Assembly (NCBI GenBank): GCA_030428865.1
Contig: JAUIEK010000002.1
Span: 1 to 64,000 of the forward strand
DNA: 64,000 nt
Reading direction: 5' to 3'
Origin: Bacteroidia bacterium
GTDB lineage: Bacteria; Bacteroidota; Bacteroidia; Flavobacteriales; Flavobacteriaceae
Shown piece after piece: positions 7,672 to 17,157 of this stretch. The position numbers and the translations under genes were made by a program. Numbering within the stretch: position 1 is the stretch's first letter; each line of letters opens with the position of its first letter. Below the pieces are notes generated by a model. That model was not told where the DNA came from. It saw only the letters and a program-made list of their open reading frames with translations, and searched no databases.

Positions 7672-8412
7672 ATGAACTACATTAGCCACACAGGAAAGTA
7701 CTTTATGATGTTGAGCCAAATCTTCAAAAAACCACAAAAAGGCAATGTGTTTTGGGCTCAAATCATGCGAGAAATAGACGAACTAGGATTAAAATCTTTA
7801 GGCATTATTATGTTTATTTCATTTTTTATTGGTGGTGTTATTGCATTACAAACAGCATTGAATTTAGAGAGTCCTTTTATTCCTAAATCGCTTATTGGTT
7901 TTGCAGCAAAACGTTCTGTTATTTTAGAATTTGCTCCTACATTTTGTTCAATTATTTTAGCAGGAAAAGTAGGGTCTTATATAACTTCAAGTATTGGAAC
8001 AATGCGTGTTACTGAGCAGATAGATGCACTAGAAGTTATGGGAATTAATTCTCTTAATCACCTGGTTTTACCAAAAATTATAGCAACTGTTTTTTTCTAC
8101 CCTTTTTTGATTTTACTTGCCATGTTTTTAGGGATTTTTGGCGGATGGACAGCAGGAGTTCTTTCAGGATTATTTTCAGGGATTGATTATATAACAGGAT
8201 TACAAACAGATTTTAATCCTTTTTTAATTACATATGCAACTATTAAAACGTTGGTTTTTGCTTTTCTAATAGCTACAGTTCCTTCCTATCATGGCTATTA
8301 TGTTGATGGAGGTTCTATTGAAGTAGGTAAAGCCAGTACAAAATCTGTTGTATGGACAATTATCATTATTGTAATTGCTAATTATTTTCTAACACAGATG
8401 TTGCTTACGTAG
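7672..8412 (+). CDS. mlaE: MlaE-type ABC transporter permease
   Basis: 246 residues, an integral membrane permease of the MlaE/YrbE family, with about five transmembrane segments and the family signature around GKVGSYITSSIGTMRVTEQIDALEVMG. In the Mla system this permease works with an ATPase (MlaF) and a lipid-binding MCE protein (MlaD) to move phospholipid between the membranes and so keep the outer membrane asymmetric. The ATPase gene follows after one base; no MCE gene is present in this window. Three ATGs lie close together at 7664, 7668 and 7672, but only the one at 7672 is in frame. Confidence 0.88.
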   Translation: MNYISHTGKYFMMLSQIFKKPQKGNVFWAQIMREIDELGLKSLGIIMFISFFIGGVIALQTALNLESPFIPKSLIGFAAKRSVILEFAPTFCSIILAGKVGSYITSSIGTMRVTEQIDALEVMGINSLNHLVLPKIIATVFFYPFLILLAMFLGIFGGWTAGVLSGLFSGIDYITGLQTDFNPFLITYATIKTLVFAFLIATVPSYHGYYVDGGSIEVGKASTKSVVWTIIIIVIANYFLTQMLLT

Positions 8413-8413
8413 A

Positions 8414-9178
8414 ATGATAGAAGTAAAAGATTTACATAAAGGGTTTGGAGAAGTAAAAGTGCTAAAAGGAATTTCTGCTGATTTTGAACCTGGAAAAACT
8501 TCTCTAATTATTGGGCAAAGCGGATCGGGAAAAACAGTTTTTTTAAAAAATCTGATAGGCCTGCATATGCCAGATAAAGGAAGTATTATTTTTAATGATA
8601 GGAATAGTACAGAATTCTCTACACAGCAACGAAGAGAATGGAGAAAGGAAATCGGAATGGTTTTTCAAGGTAGCGCATTGTTTGATTCTCAAACGGTAGA
8701 AGAAAATGTAATGTTTCCTTTAAAAATGTTTCAGAATGACCCAGAAGATGTAATGCTAGATAGAGTAAATGTAGTATTAAAGCGTGTGAATCTAGAAAAT
8801 TCGAATCAAAAATTTCCCGCAGAGCTTTCTGGAGGAATGCAAAAACGTGTTGCAATTGCTCGTGCTATTGTAATGAATCCGAAATATTTATTCTGTGATG
8901 AACCCAACTCAGGTTTGGATCCTAACACAGCAATTCTTATCGATAATTTAATACAAGAAATTACACACGAGTATAATATAACTACTGTTATCAATACGCA
9001 TGATATGAATTCTGTAATGGAGATTGGAGAAAAAATAGTTTTTTTAAAAGATGGTTTAAAAGCTTGGGAAGGAACTAGTAAAGAAATATTTAGAACTGAT
9101 AACGAGTCGGTTGTGAATTTTGTTTATAGTTCTAAGCTATACAAAAAAGTACGATCTGCGTATTTAAATGAAAACTAA
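8414..9178 (+). CDS. mlaF: MlaF-type ABC transporter ATP-binding protein
   Basis: 254 residues with the full ABC ATPase set: Walker A GQSGSGKT, Q-loop in MVFQGSALFDSQTVEENV, signature LSGGMQKRVAIARAI, Walker B LFCDEPNSGLDP and the switch His in INTHDM. The SALFDSQTVEENV form is typical of MlaF. It is translationally coupled to mlaE (1-bp gap) and should supply energy for phospholipid transport at the inner membrane. Confidence 0.9.
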   Translation: MIEVKDLHKGFGEVKVLKGISADFEPGKTSLIIGQSGSGKTVFLKNLIGLHMPDKGSIIFNDRNSTEFSTQQRREWRKEIGMVFQGSALFDSQTVEENVMFPLKMFQNDPEDVMLDRVNVVLKRVNLENSNQKFPAELSGGMQKRVAIARAIVMNPKYLFCDEPNSGLDPNTAILIDNLIQEITHEYNITTVINTHDMNSVMEIGEKIVFLKDGLKAWEGTSKEIFRTDNESVVNFVYSSKLYKKVRSAYLNEN

Positions 9179-9214
9179 ATGTTTAATTGGCTTGTTTTTT
9201 TAAACAAATGCTCA

Positions 9215-9222
9215 TATATTTG
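9215..9222 (+). promoter_or_regulatory. candidate -7 box of tRNA-Lys
   Basis: TATATTTG fits TAnnTTTG and lies 20 bp before the mature tRNA. A TTG at 9192-9194 lies 20 bp upstream, slightly further than usual. Transcription would start near 9229. Confidence 0.5.
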
Positions 9223-9241
9223 CACCCGCTAAGAAAAAGAT

Positions 9242-9314
9242 GACCGGGTAGCTCAGTTGGTAGAGCATCTCCCTTTTAAGGAGAGGGTCCTGGGTTCGAG
9301 CCCCAGCCCGGTCA
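9242..9314 (+). tRNA. tRNA-Lys (anticodon TTT)
   Basis: A complete cloverleaf can be drawn by hand: acceptor GACCGGG/CCCGGTC with discriminator A, D-stem GCTC/GAGC, anticodon stem TCTCC/GGAGA with loop CTTTTAA, and T-stem CTGGG/CCCAG with loop TTCGAGC. The anticodon TTT (9275-9277) reads AAA/AAG lysine codons. The 3' CCA is not encoded. Confidence 0.97.
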
Positions 9315-9408
9315 CATTTTACTTTCTATTCAATTTCAACAAATTTAAATTTCTGTTCTTCGTATTAAGAATATTTTGTTTTACTTTTAGCTAAAAAAGT
9401 TAAACAAA

Positions 9409-11802
9409 ATGAGGTTTTTATTTTCCATCTTTTTTTTATTGCTAGCTCTATCATCTATTGCGCAAGGAACAGTGAAAGGAAGAGTAATTGATAGGCTAAC
9501 CAGAGAAGAATTGCCATACGTTAACATAATTGTTTATGGAACTCAAATAGGAACAACTACCAATGAAAAAGGTGAGTTTGAAATTAAAAATGCTCCTTTT
9601 GGCTATTTAAAGATTCAGGTATCTTACGTAGGATATCAAACCCTAGTAACAGATGATTACCTCGTTACAAAAGAAAAATCCCCTTTCGTTTTAGTTGAAT
9701 TAGAAGAGAAAACTGCTGAGCTCGAAGAAATTGTCATCAGAAAAAAACTTTTTAAGAAGAAGACAGAAAGTCCATTATCTGTACAAAGTTTAGGTTTAGC
9801 CGAAATAGAAAGAAACCCAGGAGGAAACAGAGATATTTTAAAAGTAATTCAATCATTACCAGGTGTGGCGTCAAATCCAGGATTTAGAAATGATATCATT
9901 ATTCGAGGAGGAGCGCCCTCGGAAAATAAATTTTTTATTGATGGAATTGAAGTGCCTGTCATTAATCATTTTCAAACACAAGGTGCTTCGGGTGGGCCAG
10001 TTGGAATAATCAATACAGATTTAATTCGAAATGTCGATTTTTATTCGAGTGCCTTCCCTTCAAATAGAGGAAATACACTCAGTTCTTTAATTGAATTTAC
10101 TCAAAAAAGAGGAAATCCTAACAGATTGCAAGTAAGAGCTACTTTAGGAACCTCAGATGCAGGAGTTACACTAGATGGTCCATTAGGCTCAAAAACTACC
10201 TTTATGGCTTCTGTTAGGCAGTCGTATTTGCAGCTTTTATTTCGGCTTATTAAATTACCATTTTTACCAACGTATAACGACTTTCAATTTAACGTAAATA
10301 GTCAACTAACAGAAAATAGTGAATTATCAATTTTAGGCATTGGAGCAATTGATGATTTTGTATTGAATCAAGATGTAAATGATGGAGTAAATGATGAAGA
10401 AACGTTAAAAAGAAACAATTATCTATTAGCAAACTTGCCAGAGCAAAGTCAGTGGAATTATACAGTTGGTGTTAACTATAAGAGATATACCAAAAATTCA
10501 ACACAGCAATTTATTTTTAGTAGAAACGAGTGGAGTAATTCATCTATAAAGTATAGCGAAAATACAGGAAGTGTAGATGATTTACTCTTGGATTATAAAT
10601 CCAAAGAAACCGAGAATAAATTTCGGTATGAAAATAAACTCCGAAAAAACACGTATACGTTTGACTTTGGTATGGGTTTAGAACAAGCGAATTATTTTAA
10701 TAAAACTTTTCAGCGATTAGCCAATTCATCTGGTGTTTCAACTCAAGATTATGAAACAAACTTAGATGTGTTTAAGTATGCGTTATTTGGTCAAATTTCT
10801 ACTAATTATTTTAATGAAAGATTAGGTGTTTCTTTAGGAATTCGGTTAGACGCAAATGATTATAATGCTGAAATGAAAAACCCATTCAATCAATTTTCTC
10901 CTAGAATAAGTGTCAATTATGCGTTAGATGAAAGTTGGTCTTTAAACTCTTCTGTAGGCTTGTATAATCAGTTGCCAGCATATACAATTTTAGGATTTAG
11001 AGATAATGAAGGAAACTTAGTAAATCAATCAAATGTGAAATTTATTCAAGCTACACATTATGTGTCAGGAATAGATTATAGGCCTTCAGAAACTACAAAA
11101 ATTACATTAGAAGGGTTTTACAAAGATTATAAAAATTACCCGTTTTCAGTTAGAGATCAGATTAGCTTGGCGAATTTAGGATCTGATTTTGGCGTGATAG
11201 GTAATGAAGAGATTACATCTAATTCTGATGGAAGAGCTTATGGATTTGAGTTTTTGTGGCAGAAAAAATCATACGAAGGTTTGTACGGAATTTTATCTTA
11301 CACATTTGTAAGAAGTGAGTTTAAAGGAAACACGGGTAATTATATTCCTTCAACATGGGATAATAGGCATTTACTCACATTTACAGGAGGAAAAAAATTA
11401 AAGAAAAATTGGGAAGTTGGAGTTAAATATCGGTTAGTAGGAGGAAGGCCTTATACTCCTTATGATATGGATGCTTCTACTTTAATTGCAAACTACGACG
11501 TTTCTAACCAAGGGATTTTAAATTATACACGTTTAAACAATTTGCGATTTAAAACGTTTAATCAATTAGACATTCGAATTGATAAAACATGGTTTTGGAA
11601 AAAGTTTTCTTTAAATGCCTACATAGACATTCAAAATGTGACCAACTCAGAAGCAGTAGAACAACCTTTTTTAGTGCAAGTTTTAGACAATGAGGGTAAC
11701 CCAATAATTGACCCGAATGATAATAGCAGATATGTATTAGAAGAACTAGAAAACACAAGCGGAACAGTGTTGCCTAGATTTGGTTTTATAGTTGATTTTT
11801 AA
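9409..11802 (+). CDS. TonB-dependent receptor with carboxypeptidase-like N-terminal domain
   Basis: 797 residues. Order: signal peptide with Q start (SSIAQGT); a CarboxypepD_reg-like beta-sandwich (about 20-110, GTVKGRVIDRLTREELPYVN, NEKGEFEI); a plug domain (about 125-230, SLPGVASNPGFRNDIIIRGG, FIDGIEVPV); and a long outer-membrane beta-barrel ending in an aromatic residue (GFIVDF). It takes up an unknown substrate with TonB energy. No SusD-like partner is next to it, so a polysaccharide-uptake pair is unlikely. It follows tRNA-Lys and overlaps the convergent DUF389 gene by 4 bp. Confidence 0.85.
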   Translation: MRFLFSIFFLLLALSSIAQGTVKGRVIDRLTREELPYVNIIVYGTQIGTTTNEKGEFEIKNAPFGYLKIQVSYVGYQTLVTDDYLVTKEKSPFVLVELEEKTAELEEIVIRKKLFKKKTESPLSVQSLGLAEIERNPGGNRDILKVIQSLPGVASNPGFRNDIIIRGGAPSENKFFIDGIEVPVINHFQTQGASGGPVGIINTDLIRNVDFYSSAFPSNRGNTLSSLIEFTQKRGNPNRLQVRATLGTSDAGVTLDGPLGSKTTFMASVRQSYLQLLFRLIKLPFLPTYNDFQFNVNSQLTENSELSILGIGAIDDFVLNQDVNDGVNDEETLKRNNYLLANLPEQSQWNYTVGVNYKRYTKNSTQQFIFSRNEWSNSSIKYSENTGSVDDLLLDYKSKETENKFRYENKLRKNTYTFDFGMGLEQANYFNKTFQRLANSSGVSTQDYETNLDVFKYALFGQISTNYFNERLGVSLGIRLDANDYNAEMKNPFNQFSPRISVNYALDESWSLNSSVGLYNQLPAYTILGFRDNEGNLVNQSNVKFIQATHYVSGIDYRPSETTKITLEGFYKDYKNYPFSVRDQISLANLGSDFGVIGNEEITSNSDGRAYGFEFLWQKKSYEGLYGILSYTFVRSEFKGNTGNYIPSTWDNRHLLTFTGGKKLKKNWEVGVKYRLVGGRPYTPYDMDASTLIANYDVSNQGILNYTRLNNLRFKTFNQLDIRIDKTWFWKKFSLNAYIDIQNVTNSEAVEQPFLVQVLDNEGNPIIDPNDNSRYVLEELENTSGTVLPRFGFIVDF

Positions 11803-13214
11803 GGATATTCTCTTTTTAAAACTAGCGTATCTAACTTTAAACGCGTTTTTAACCAAAGAGCTAATTTTTTATCTGTTTTTTGAGCTTCTGAAATTGTATC
11901 GTACCAACGAATAGTTGCAGTAGGAATTGTATCAATAGTATTAAAATTGGTTATTAATGTTTTAGAAAAACTAATAGACTGTAATCCTTCATAATTTATT
12001 TTGGCTTCTTGTGTAACTTGATAAAAAGGAATTTGTGTTTCAGTTAATCTTGCCAAAGCATCAGTAAGCTCACGAATTTTGTTATCCTTTTCTTGTAAAC
12101 TTTCTTCTTTTAAAGCAATAATTCGTTGATTTTTTGAGTATAAATCTTCAATCGATTTTAGTTTATCTAACAACTCTAGATTTTTATCATCTTGAGTAAT
12201 TTTAAGAGTTGTATTTTCTAGACCATAAGAAGGCAATTTTTCTTCCCATTCTGCTTTTTTACTAGGAGTCAAATTATTTCCTAAAACAACCAGGTTAATT
12301 TGTTTGTTTTTATAATCAATTTTTGTGTCAATAATTCCAGCGCCTGTGCTTTCTTTGAGATCAGTAATAAAATCTTCACAATTTTGAATGTGTCTGTTTT
12401 CTTCAAAAAGTAAATAAAACTGATAGATACTAAATGAAAAGATTATTAAGGCAATAATAGAAGCCAGTTGAGCAATTCGTCTTCTACTTGCTGAATTGAT
12501 GTATTTAACAACAGGAAAGCGTAAAAATTTTACAATAACAAAAGTAGCAAGTGCAATAAAGATTGTGTTGATAATGAACAAAAACATAGCTCCGCCAAAG
12601 TAGGATAGATTTCCAACGGCCAATCCGTAACCTGCTGTACAAAGCGGAGGCATTAGAGCGGTTGCAATAGCGATACCAGCAATTGCGTTTGTGAGTTCTC
12701 TTCTTCTACTCAATGCAATAATTAAAGCCAAACCGCCAGTAATAGCAATTAAAACATCTCGAACGTCTGGTTTGGTTCTGGCATAGAGTTCAGGAGTTAG
12801 TTCTTGAAAAAGAGGAATACTAAAAAATAGGAATGATGTAGTAACGCTCAATCCAATCATAATTCCCAAATTAACTAAAGAACGTTTAAGCGTATCGATG
12901 TCATTAATCCCAATAGAAAGACCAAACCCTAAAATTGGCCCCATTAAAGGAGAAACTAACATGGCACCAATTACAACTGCAGTAGAACTAACATTTAAAC
13001 CAATGGAAGCAATAATAATAGAAAAGATTAATATCCAGGCCGTATGATTTTTAACAGGAATTCCATCCTTAATTTTTTGAATGGTTTCTTGCTTATCTGT
13101 TCCTTCTTTAATATCAAGAAGGTTAATTAAAAAGTCTTTTAAACTAGAGAATAAGCTTTTAAAATCACGTTTTACGTTTTCTTGTTTTTGGTCTACTTGA
13201 GGGTCTTTATCCAT
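11799..13214 (-). CDS. DUF389 membrane protein
   Basis: 471 residues. A cytoplasmic N-terminal stretch is followed by about six transmembrane segments that carry the conserved DUF389 core (GLNVSSTAVVIGAMLVSPLMGPI, then GIAIATALMPPLCTAGYG), and a C-terminal soluble part with a predicted coiled coil (ESLQEKDNKIRELTDALARL). The family is widespread but its biochemical role is not established. It lies 6 bp downstream of the mannose-1-phosphate guanylyltransferase gene and is probably the last gene of that operon. Confidence 0.85.
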   Translation of the reverse strand: MDKDPQVDQKQENVKRDFKSLFSSLKDFLINLLDIKEGTDKQETIQKIKDGIPVKNHTAWILIFSIIIASIGLNVSSTAVVIGAMLVSPLMGPILGFGLSIGINDIDTLKRSLVNLGIMIGLSVTTSFLFFSIPLFQELTPELYARTKPDVRDVLIAITGGLALIIALSRRRELTNAIAGIAIATALMPPLCTAGYGLAVGNLSYFGGAMFLFIINTIFIALATFVIVKFLRFPVVKYINSASRRRIAQLASIIALIIFSFSIYQFYLLFEENRHIQNCEDFITDLKESTGAGIIDTKIDYKNKQINLVVLGNNLTPSKKAEWEEKLPSYGLENTTLKITQDDKNLELLDKLKSIEDLYSKNQRIIALKEESLQEKDNKIRELTDALARLTETQIPFYQVTQEAKINYEGLQSISFSKTLITNFNTIDTIPTATIRWYDTISEAQKTDKKLALWLKTRLKLDTLVLKREYP

Positions 13215-13220
13215 ATAATT

Positions 13221-14297
13221 TTAAACTAAATCACTTCCAAACTTTTCTTTTACTTCTGCTGCAATTTGTTTGATATCTTGTTCATTTTCTTTGGGGCAAA
13301 TAAGCAAAACATCTTCTTTTTCCACAACAATGTAGTCATTTAATCCTTGAATAACAACACGTTTTCCATTCTGTGTACAAACCATGTTTCTTTTAGCATC
13401 TCTAAAGAGAAAAGTTCCGCCAACTGTGGCGTTTCCATCACTAGATTTCTCAAGTTTTTCATATAAAGAACCCCAAGTGCCTAAATCGTTCCAACCAAAA
13501 TTAACGGGTAAAACATGAACATTAGCTGCTTTTTCCATAATTCCAAAATCGATTGAAATATTTTCTGCCCTGTGATAGTTGTTTTTGATGAAAGATTTTT
13601 CAACTGTTGAGTTGTATGTTTTCTCTTTATTGAATAAATGATGCATATCTGGTAAAAAATCTTTAAAAGCGTTGATAATGCTTTTTACAGACCATACAAA
13701 AATTCCGGCATTCCATAAGTAATTACCACTTTCTAGAAACTGTTTGGCTGTTTCAAGATTCGGTTTTTCTGTAAAGTTTTTTACCTTTTTTATAGCGGTT
13801 TGTTCTTTTTCAAATTGAATATAACCATAACCTGTATTAGGTGAACTAGGCTTGATTCCTAATGTCATTAAAAGATCATTTTGAGAACAAGCAGAAAAAG
13901 AAGTTTCAATATTTTTAAGAAATTCATTTTCATTATCAATCCAATGATCAGAAGGAGCAACCAACATAACTGCATCTGGATTTTTCTCCTGAATCTTTAA
14001 AGCAGCGTATAAAACACAAGGAGCTGTATTTCTCATAACAGGCTCTAAAAGAAGTTGTTCTTTTTGAAAACCAGGTAATTGCTCAAGCACTAAGTCTTGA
14101 TATTTTTCGTTAGTGGCTATCAAGATATTTTCGCTAGGAATAAGCTTATTTATTCGATAATAAGTTTTTTGAATTAAAGACTCTCCTGTACCCAGCATAT
14201 CATGAAATTGCTTAGGAAAGTTTTGTGTGCTAATTGGCCAAAAACGAGAGCCAACACCACCTGCCATTATTACTGTATAATACTGCTTATTTTTCAT
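13221..14297 (-). CDS. manC: mannose-1-phosphate guanylyltransferase
   Basis: 358 residues of a sugar-nucleotidyltransferase. It has the nucleotide-binding loop MAGGVGSRFWPIS, the FPKQF segment, the product-binding VKNFTEKPN motif, and GWNDLGTWGSLYE near the C-terminus. It makes GDP-mannose from mannose-1-phosphate and GTP for glycan synthesis. The length fits the short form without the C-terminal phosphomannose isomerase cupin. Its start overlaps the end of the SprT-like gene by 11 bp. Confidence 0.88.
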   Translation of the reverse strand: MKNKQYYTVIMAGGVGSRFWPISTQNFPKQFHDMLGTGESLIQKTYYRINKLIPSENILIATNEKYQDLVLEQLPGFQKEQLLLEPVMRNTAPCVLYAALKIQEKNPDAVMLVAPSDHWIDNENEFLKNIETSFSACSQNDLLMTLGIKPSSPNTGYGYIQFEKEQTAIKKVKNFTEKPNLETAKQFLESGNYLWNAGIFVWSVKSIINAFKDFLPDMHHLFNKEKTYNSTVEKSFIKNNYHRAENISIDFGIMEKAANVHVLPVNFGWNDLGTWGSLYEKLEKSSDGNATVGGTFLFRDAKRNMVCTQNGKRVVIQGLNDYIVVEKEDVLLICPKENEQDIKQIAAEVKEKFGSDLV

Positions 14298-14883
14298 ACA
14301 CTATAACTTCTGCATTTTGATTAAAAAGATACCTCTTTTTTGAATTTAATTCTACACATTCAAACCGTGTTCTTCTTTTTTCTCCTTTGCTATACAATCT
14401 GTTTTGAAACCAAAATCTAGAACCTAAAGAAAGTTCAAAGATAAAATTCTTACCAGTTGTAGGAATGTTATTTCTTAAAGCTAACGATAATTTTACGTCA
14501 CTATCTGTGCTTGCTTTAGGATTTTTCAGATACTTTGCTAAGTAGGGTAAAATGGCATCAGGAAAAATAGCTGGATGCAAAAAAGGAAGCATTAGATTTT
14601 TAAATATTAATTTCCATTCTTTTCCATGAGGTTTAACTTTTCCATGTTTTTGAAAAGTAATATGATGTGCTATTTCGTGTATAAGTGTAAGAAGAAATTG
14701 ATTAGGGTTTAAACTTTTATTAATTGTAATTAGAAATTGCCTATTATTCAACCTTCTATAATCTCCATGTTTTGTTTTCCGTTGATTGACTATTTTGATT
14801 TGAACTTCTTTATAATCAGATAGTAATTTCTTAACTAACTCTATTGAGTTCTCAGGAAGATATTGCTCAACTTCTGTGTTCAT
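14287..14883 (-). CDS. SprT-like zinc metalloprotease domain protein
   Basis: 198 residues. The zinc-protease motif HEIAHH is followed at the expected distance by HGKEWK, which would give the third ligand, as in SprT/Spartan-type domains. The C-terminal part holds basic strands (RTRFECVELNSKKRYLFN) without the Cys-rich zinc ribbon of some members. Function in bacteria is not settled; Spartan in eukaryotes degrades DNA-protein crosslinks. The gene is tightly packed between an SDR gene (3-bp gap) and manC (11-bp overlap). Confidence 0.8.
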   Translation of the reverse strand: MNTEVEQYLPENSIELVKKLLSDYKEVQIKIVNQRKTKHGDYRRLNNRQFLITINKSLNPNQFLLTLIHEIAHHITFQKHGKVKPHGKEWKLIFKNLMLPFLHPAIFPDAILPYLAKYLKNPKASTDSDVKLSLALRNNIPTTGKNFIFELSLGSRFWFQNRLYSKGEKRRTRFECVELNSKKRYLFNQNAEVIVYEK

Positions 14884-14886
14884 TAA

Positions 14887-15567
14887 CTAAGGAGTGGAGT
14901 TTGATACTTGCAATACTTTACCATTGTAGTATTTATTTCCTGTCAAAGCAAAATCATAAATATATTCCGCCATTTCTATAGCTGATAGAGAAGCTTGATA
15001 ACCAGGAAAAGCTTCTTCTAACATTTCTGTTTGTACAGCGCCAAGAGCAAGAACGTTAAATGATATTCCGCTGTTTTTATATTCTTCTGCTAAAAGTTCA
15101 GATAAAGTAATAATAGCACCTTTTGCTGAACTGTATGCAGCTAATCCAGGGAATTTCATGCCTCCTTGAATGCCTCCCATACTGCTAATTGTTATAACAT
15201 GGCTATTTTTATTCAGAAAAGGAATTAGCTTTTGTGTGAGCATAGCCACTCCAAAAACATTGACTTGATATACTTTCAAAAAATCTTCGTATGATAAATC
15301 TTCAAAAGGTTTATTAACAAGCATTCCTGCATTATGAATTATAATGTCAACTTTCTTCCACTCACTTTGCACAAAATGAGTAACTGCACCAATATCAGCC
15401 TTACTAGATAAATCTAAAGGAAGAGCATTTATATTGCTCAATTTAAGATTATTAATGGGTTTTGTATTTCTAGATAAAGCCAATACTTGATAACCATTAT
15501 TAGCAAACAGTTTCGCCAACTCAAACCCAATACCTCTGCTGGTTCCTGTAATTACTACGTTTTTCAT
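14887..15567 (-). CDS. short-chain dehydrogenase/reductase
   Basis: 226 residues from the ATG giving MKNVVITG; the frame reaches a TTG three codons earlier. The cofactor loop TGTSRGIGFELA, NAGMLV, the catalytic Ser (ISSMGG) and YSSAK (Tyr and Lys) are all present, so it is an intact classical SDR. The substrate is unknown. It is probably the first gene of the SDR-SprT-manC-DUF389 run. Confidence 0.85.
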   Translation of the reverse strand: MKNVVITGTSRGIGFELAKLFANNGYQVLALSRNTKPINNLKLSNINALPLDLSSKADIGAVTHFVQSEWKKVDIIIHNAGMLVNKPFEDLSYEDFLKVYQVNVFGVAMLTQKLIPFLNKNSHVITISSMGGIQGGMKFPGLAAYSSAKGAIITLSELLAEEYKNSGISFNVLALGAVQTEMLEEAFPGYQASLSAIEMAEYIYDFALTGNKYYNGKVLQVSNSTP

Positions 15568-15617
15568 AACGTTCAAATGCTTATGGAAGGCAAGCTACTT
15601 AAAAAATTTTATAAAAA

Positions 15618-17129
15618 TTAAAATTCAGTATGCTGATAAGCTCCTAAATCTGGATTTTGAGTTCTGTTGATGCCCAAAATATCAAAAGGAACCTGTTGTG
15701 CAAAATTTATATTACCAAGATTGATGACATCGCTTTCATTTCCAATAATAAAATCATTTTGCTGCGGATTTCTAAAATGAGGATTTCCATTCAAGAGAAT
15801 GCTTTGATAGAATGAAGCGTTATTAAAATCTAGTTCAGGAATATTAGCATACTCATTGTTAATATCATTAAATTGGATTAGACAATTAGAAACCGAAAAG
15901 TTAAAAAGGCTATTCCCTGCATTTTCTGCTATAAATTCAATATTTTGATTTCCTGTTATGATGCAATTTCTAAAAAATGCTGATCGTAAATCTCTAGTTT
16001 CAATAATAGTATCTCCAGAATCGTTTGTGTAAGTAAAAAAGTTATTAATTAAAACACTTGGTAATGAGCGAAAGCTATTGTTCCAGTAATTTGCAAATGT
16101 AGAATGAATAAACTCATAATCTCCTCCTTGAGTACAGGCTAAAGAAGCTTCTCCTGCACTTCCAATTACTAAGTTTTCGCCATAAATATTTGCTTCTCTT
16201 GCTAAGATTCCAAAATTAGAATGATTGTAAATCTCCGTATTTCTGAGGATAAGTGTTCTTGTGTTTTCGGAATCATCAGAATCAACTAAAACACCAGCAA
16301 TTCCATTTTTAATTATGGCATGATTGATTTCATTTTCTCTACTTCCAGCTCGCATCCATATCGTTCCCCATTGTCCAGGAACGTTGCTAAAAAAATGCTC
16401 TAATCGATCTCCTTCAAAAACCACTTTTTCTTCTAGCGTTCCGTTAACTCTTAAAGAAGCATCTCTATCTATAATTAATCCAGAATTGTTGTGAAAATAA
16501 ATTCTAGCTCCAGCTTCAATTGTTAATGTTTGGTTTGTTCCAACAGCTGCGTATCCGTAAATAACATAGGGTTTTTCATTTGTGAATTGAAGCTCAGCAT
16601 CAATTAAAAATCGACCCTGAATAGAAGTTGTTTCTCCGTCTAATGTTAAAACATCTATTTCCATAGAAACTGGATCTCTTGCTGGATAGATAAAATGAGC
16701 ATCTTGAACCAAAGTAACAAGGTCTACATCTTGCTGATTTATTCCTTCGTCAAATAATATTTTATCAGTATAGATAGGATCTGCAACAGAATTAATATCA
16801 ATGGTTGTTTCTACAAAAATAAAAATACTGTCTTTCGCTAAAATATCAATGTTTTCGAAAGATTTCCCAGGAATTCCATCTACGTTAAGACGATAATTAG
16901 ATTGATTTCCGTTCTCAAGCCTTATGCTAGGAATGGTAATCGCATCATTACTTCGATTATATACTTTTAGGTTATACGTTGCTGAGCCAATGTTAGTGAA
17001 AATAGTATCTAAATATACTGTGTCTTTAGAGAAAACGAGTTGCCCAGTGCTAGGATTAGTACTGAAATCTTTTCTACACGAACTGATAGCAAGTATTAGA
17101 AAAACAATAAAACCAAAAGCGTATCGCAT
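15618..17129 (-). CDS. predicted right-handed beta-helix lipoprotein
   Basis: 503 residues. A lipoprotein signal (AISSC, then RKD) puts it in the outer envelope. The first 130 residues look like an Ig-like/DUF1573-like domain (DTVYLDTIFTNIGSATYNLKVYN with SNDAITIPSI). The rest is rich in short strands with Asn turns (NHAIIKNGIAGVLVDSDDSE, LILRNTEIYNHSNFGILAR), as in parallel beta-helix proteins; the end DLGAYQHTEF is common in such Bacteroidota proteins. No catalytic site is recognised. It is on the same strand as, and 28 bp downstream of, the glutaminyl cyclotransferase gene. Confidence 0.7.
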   Translation of the reverse strand: MRYAFGFIVFLILAISSCRKDFSTNPSTGQLVFSKDTVYLDTIFTNIGSATYNLKVYNRSNDAITIPSIRLENGNQSNYRLNVDGIPGKSFENIDILAKDSIFIFVETTIDINSVADPIYTDKILFDEGINQQDVDLVTLVQDAHFIYPARDPVSMEIDVLTLDGETTSIQGRFLIDAELQFTNEKPYVIYGYAAVGTNQTLTIEAGARIYFHNNSGLIIDRDASLRVNGTLEEKVVFEGDRLEHFFSNVPGQWGTIWMRAGSRENEINHAIIKNGIAGVLVDSDDSENTRTLILRNTEIYNHSNFGILAREANIYGENLVIGSAGEASLACTQGGDYEFIHSTFANYWNNSFRSLPSVLINNFFTYTNDSGDTIIETRDLRSAFFRNCIITGNQNIEFIAENAGNSLFNFSVSNCLIQFNDINNEYANIPELDFNNASFYQSILLNGNPHFRNPQQNDFIIGNESDVINLGNINFAQQVPFDILGINRTQNPDLGAYQHTEF

Positions 17130-17157
17130 ACTGAGTTATAACTGAATAATCAAGAAA

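Noticed and set aside
7664-7674. ATGCATGCATG palindromic run at the mlaE start as an operator
   Set aside because: Too short and simple; it is explained by three overlapping ATG triplets near the start codon.
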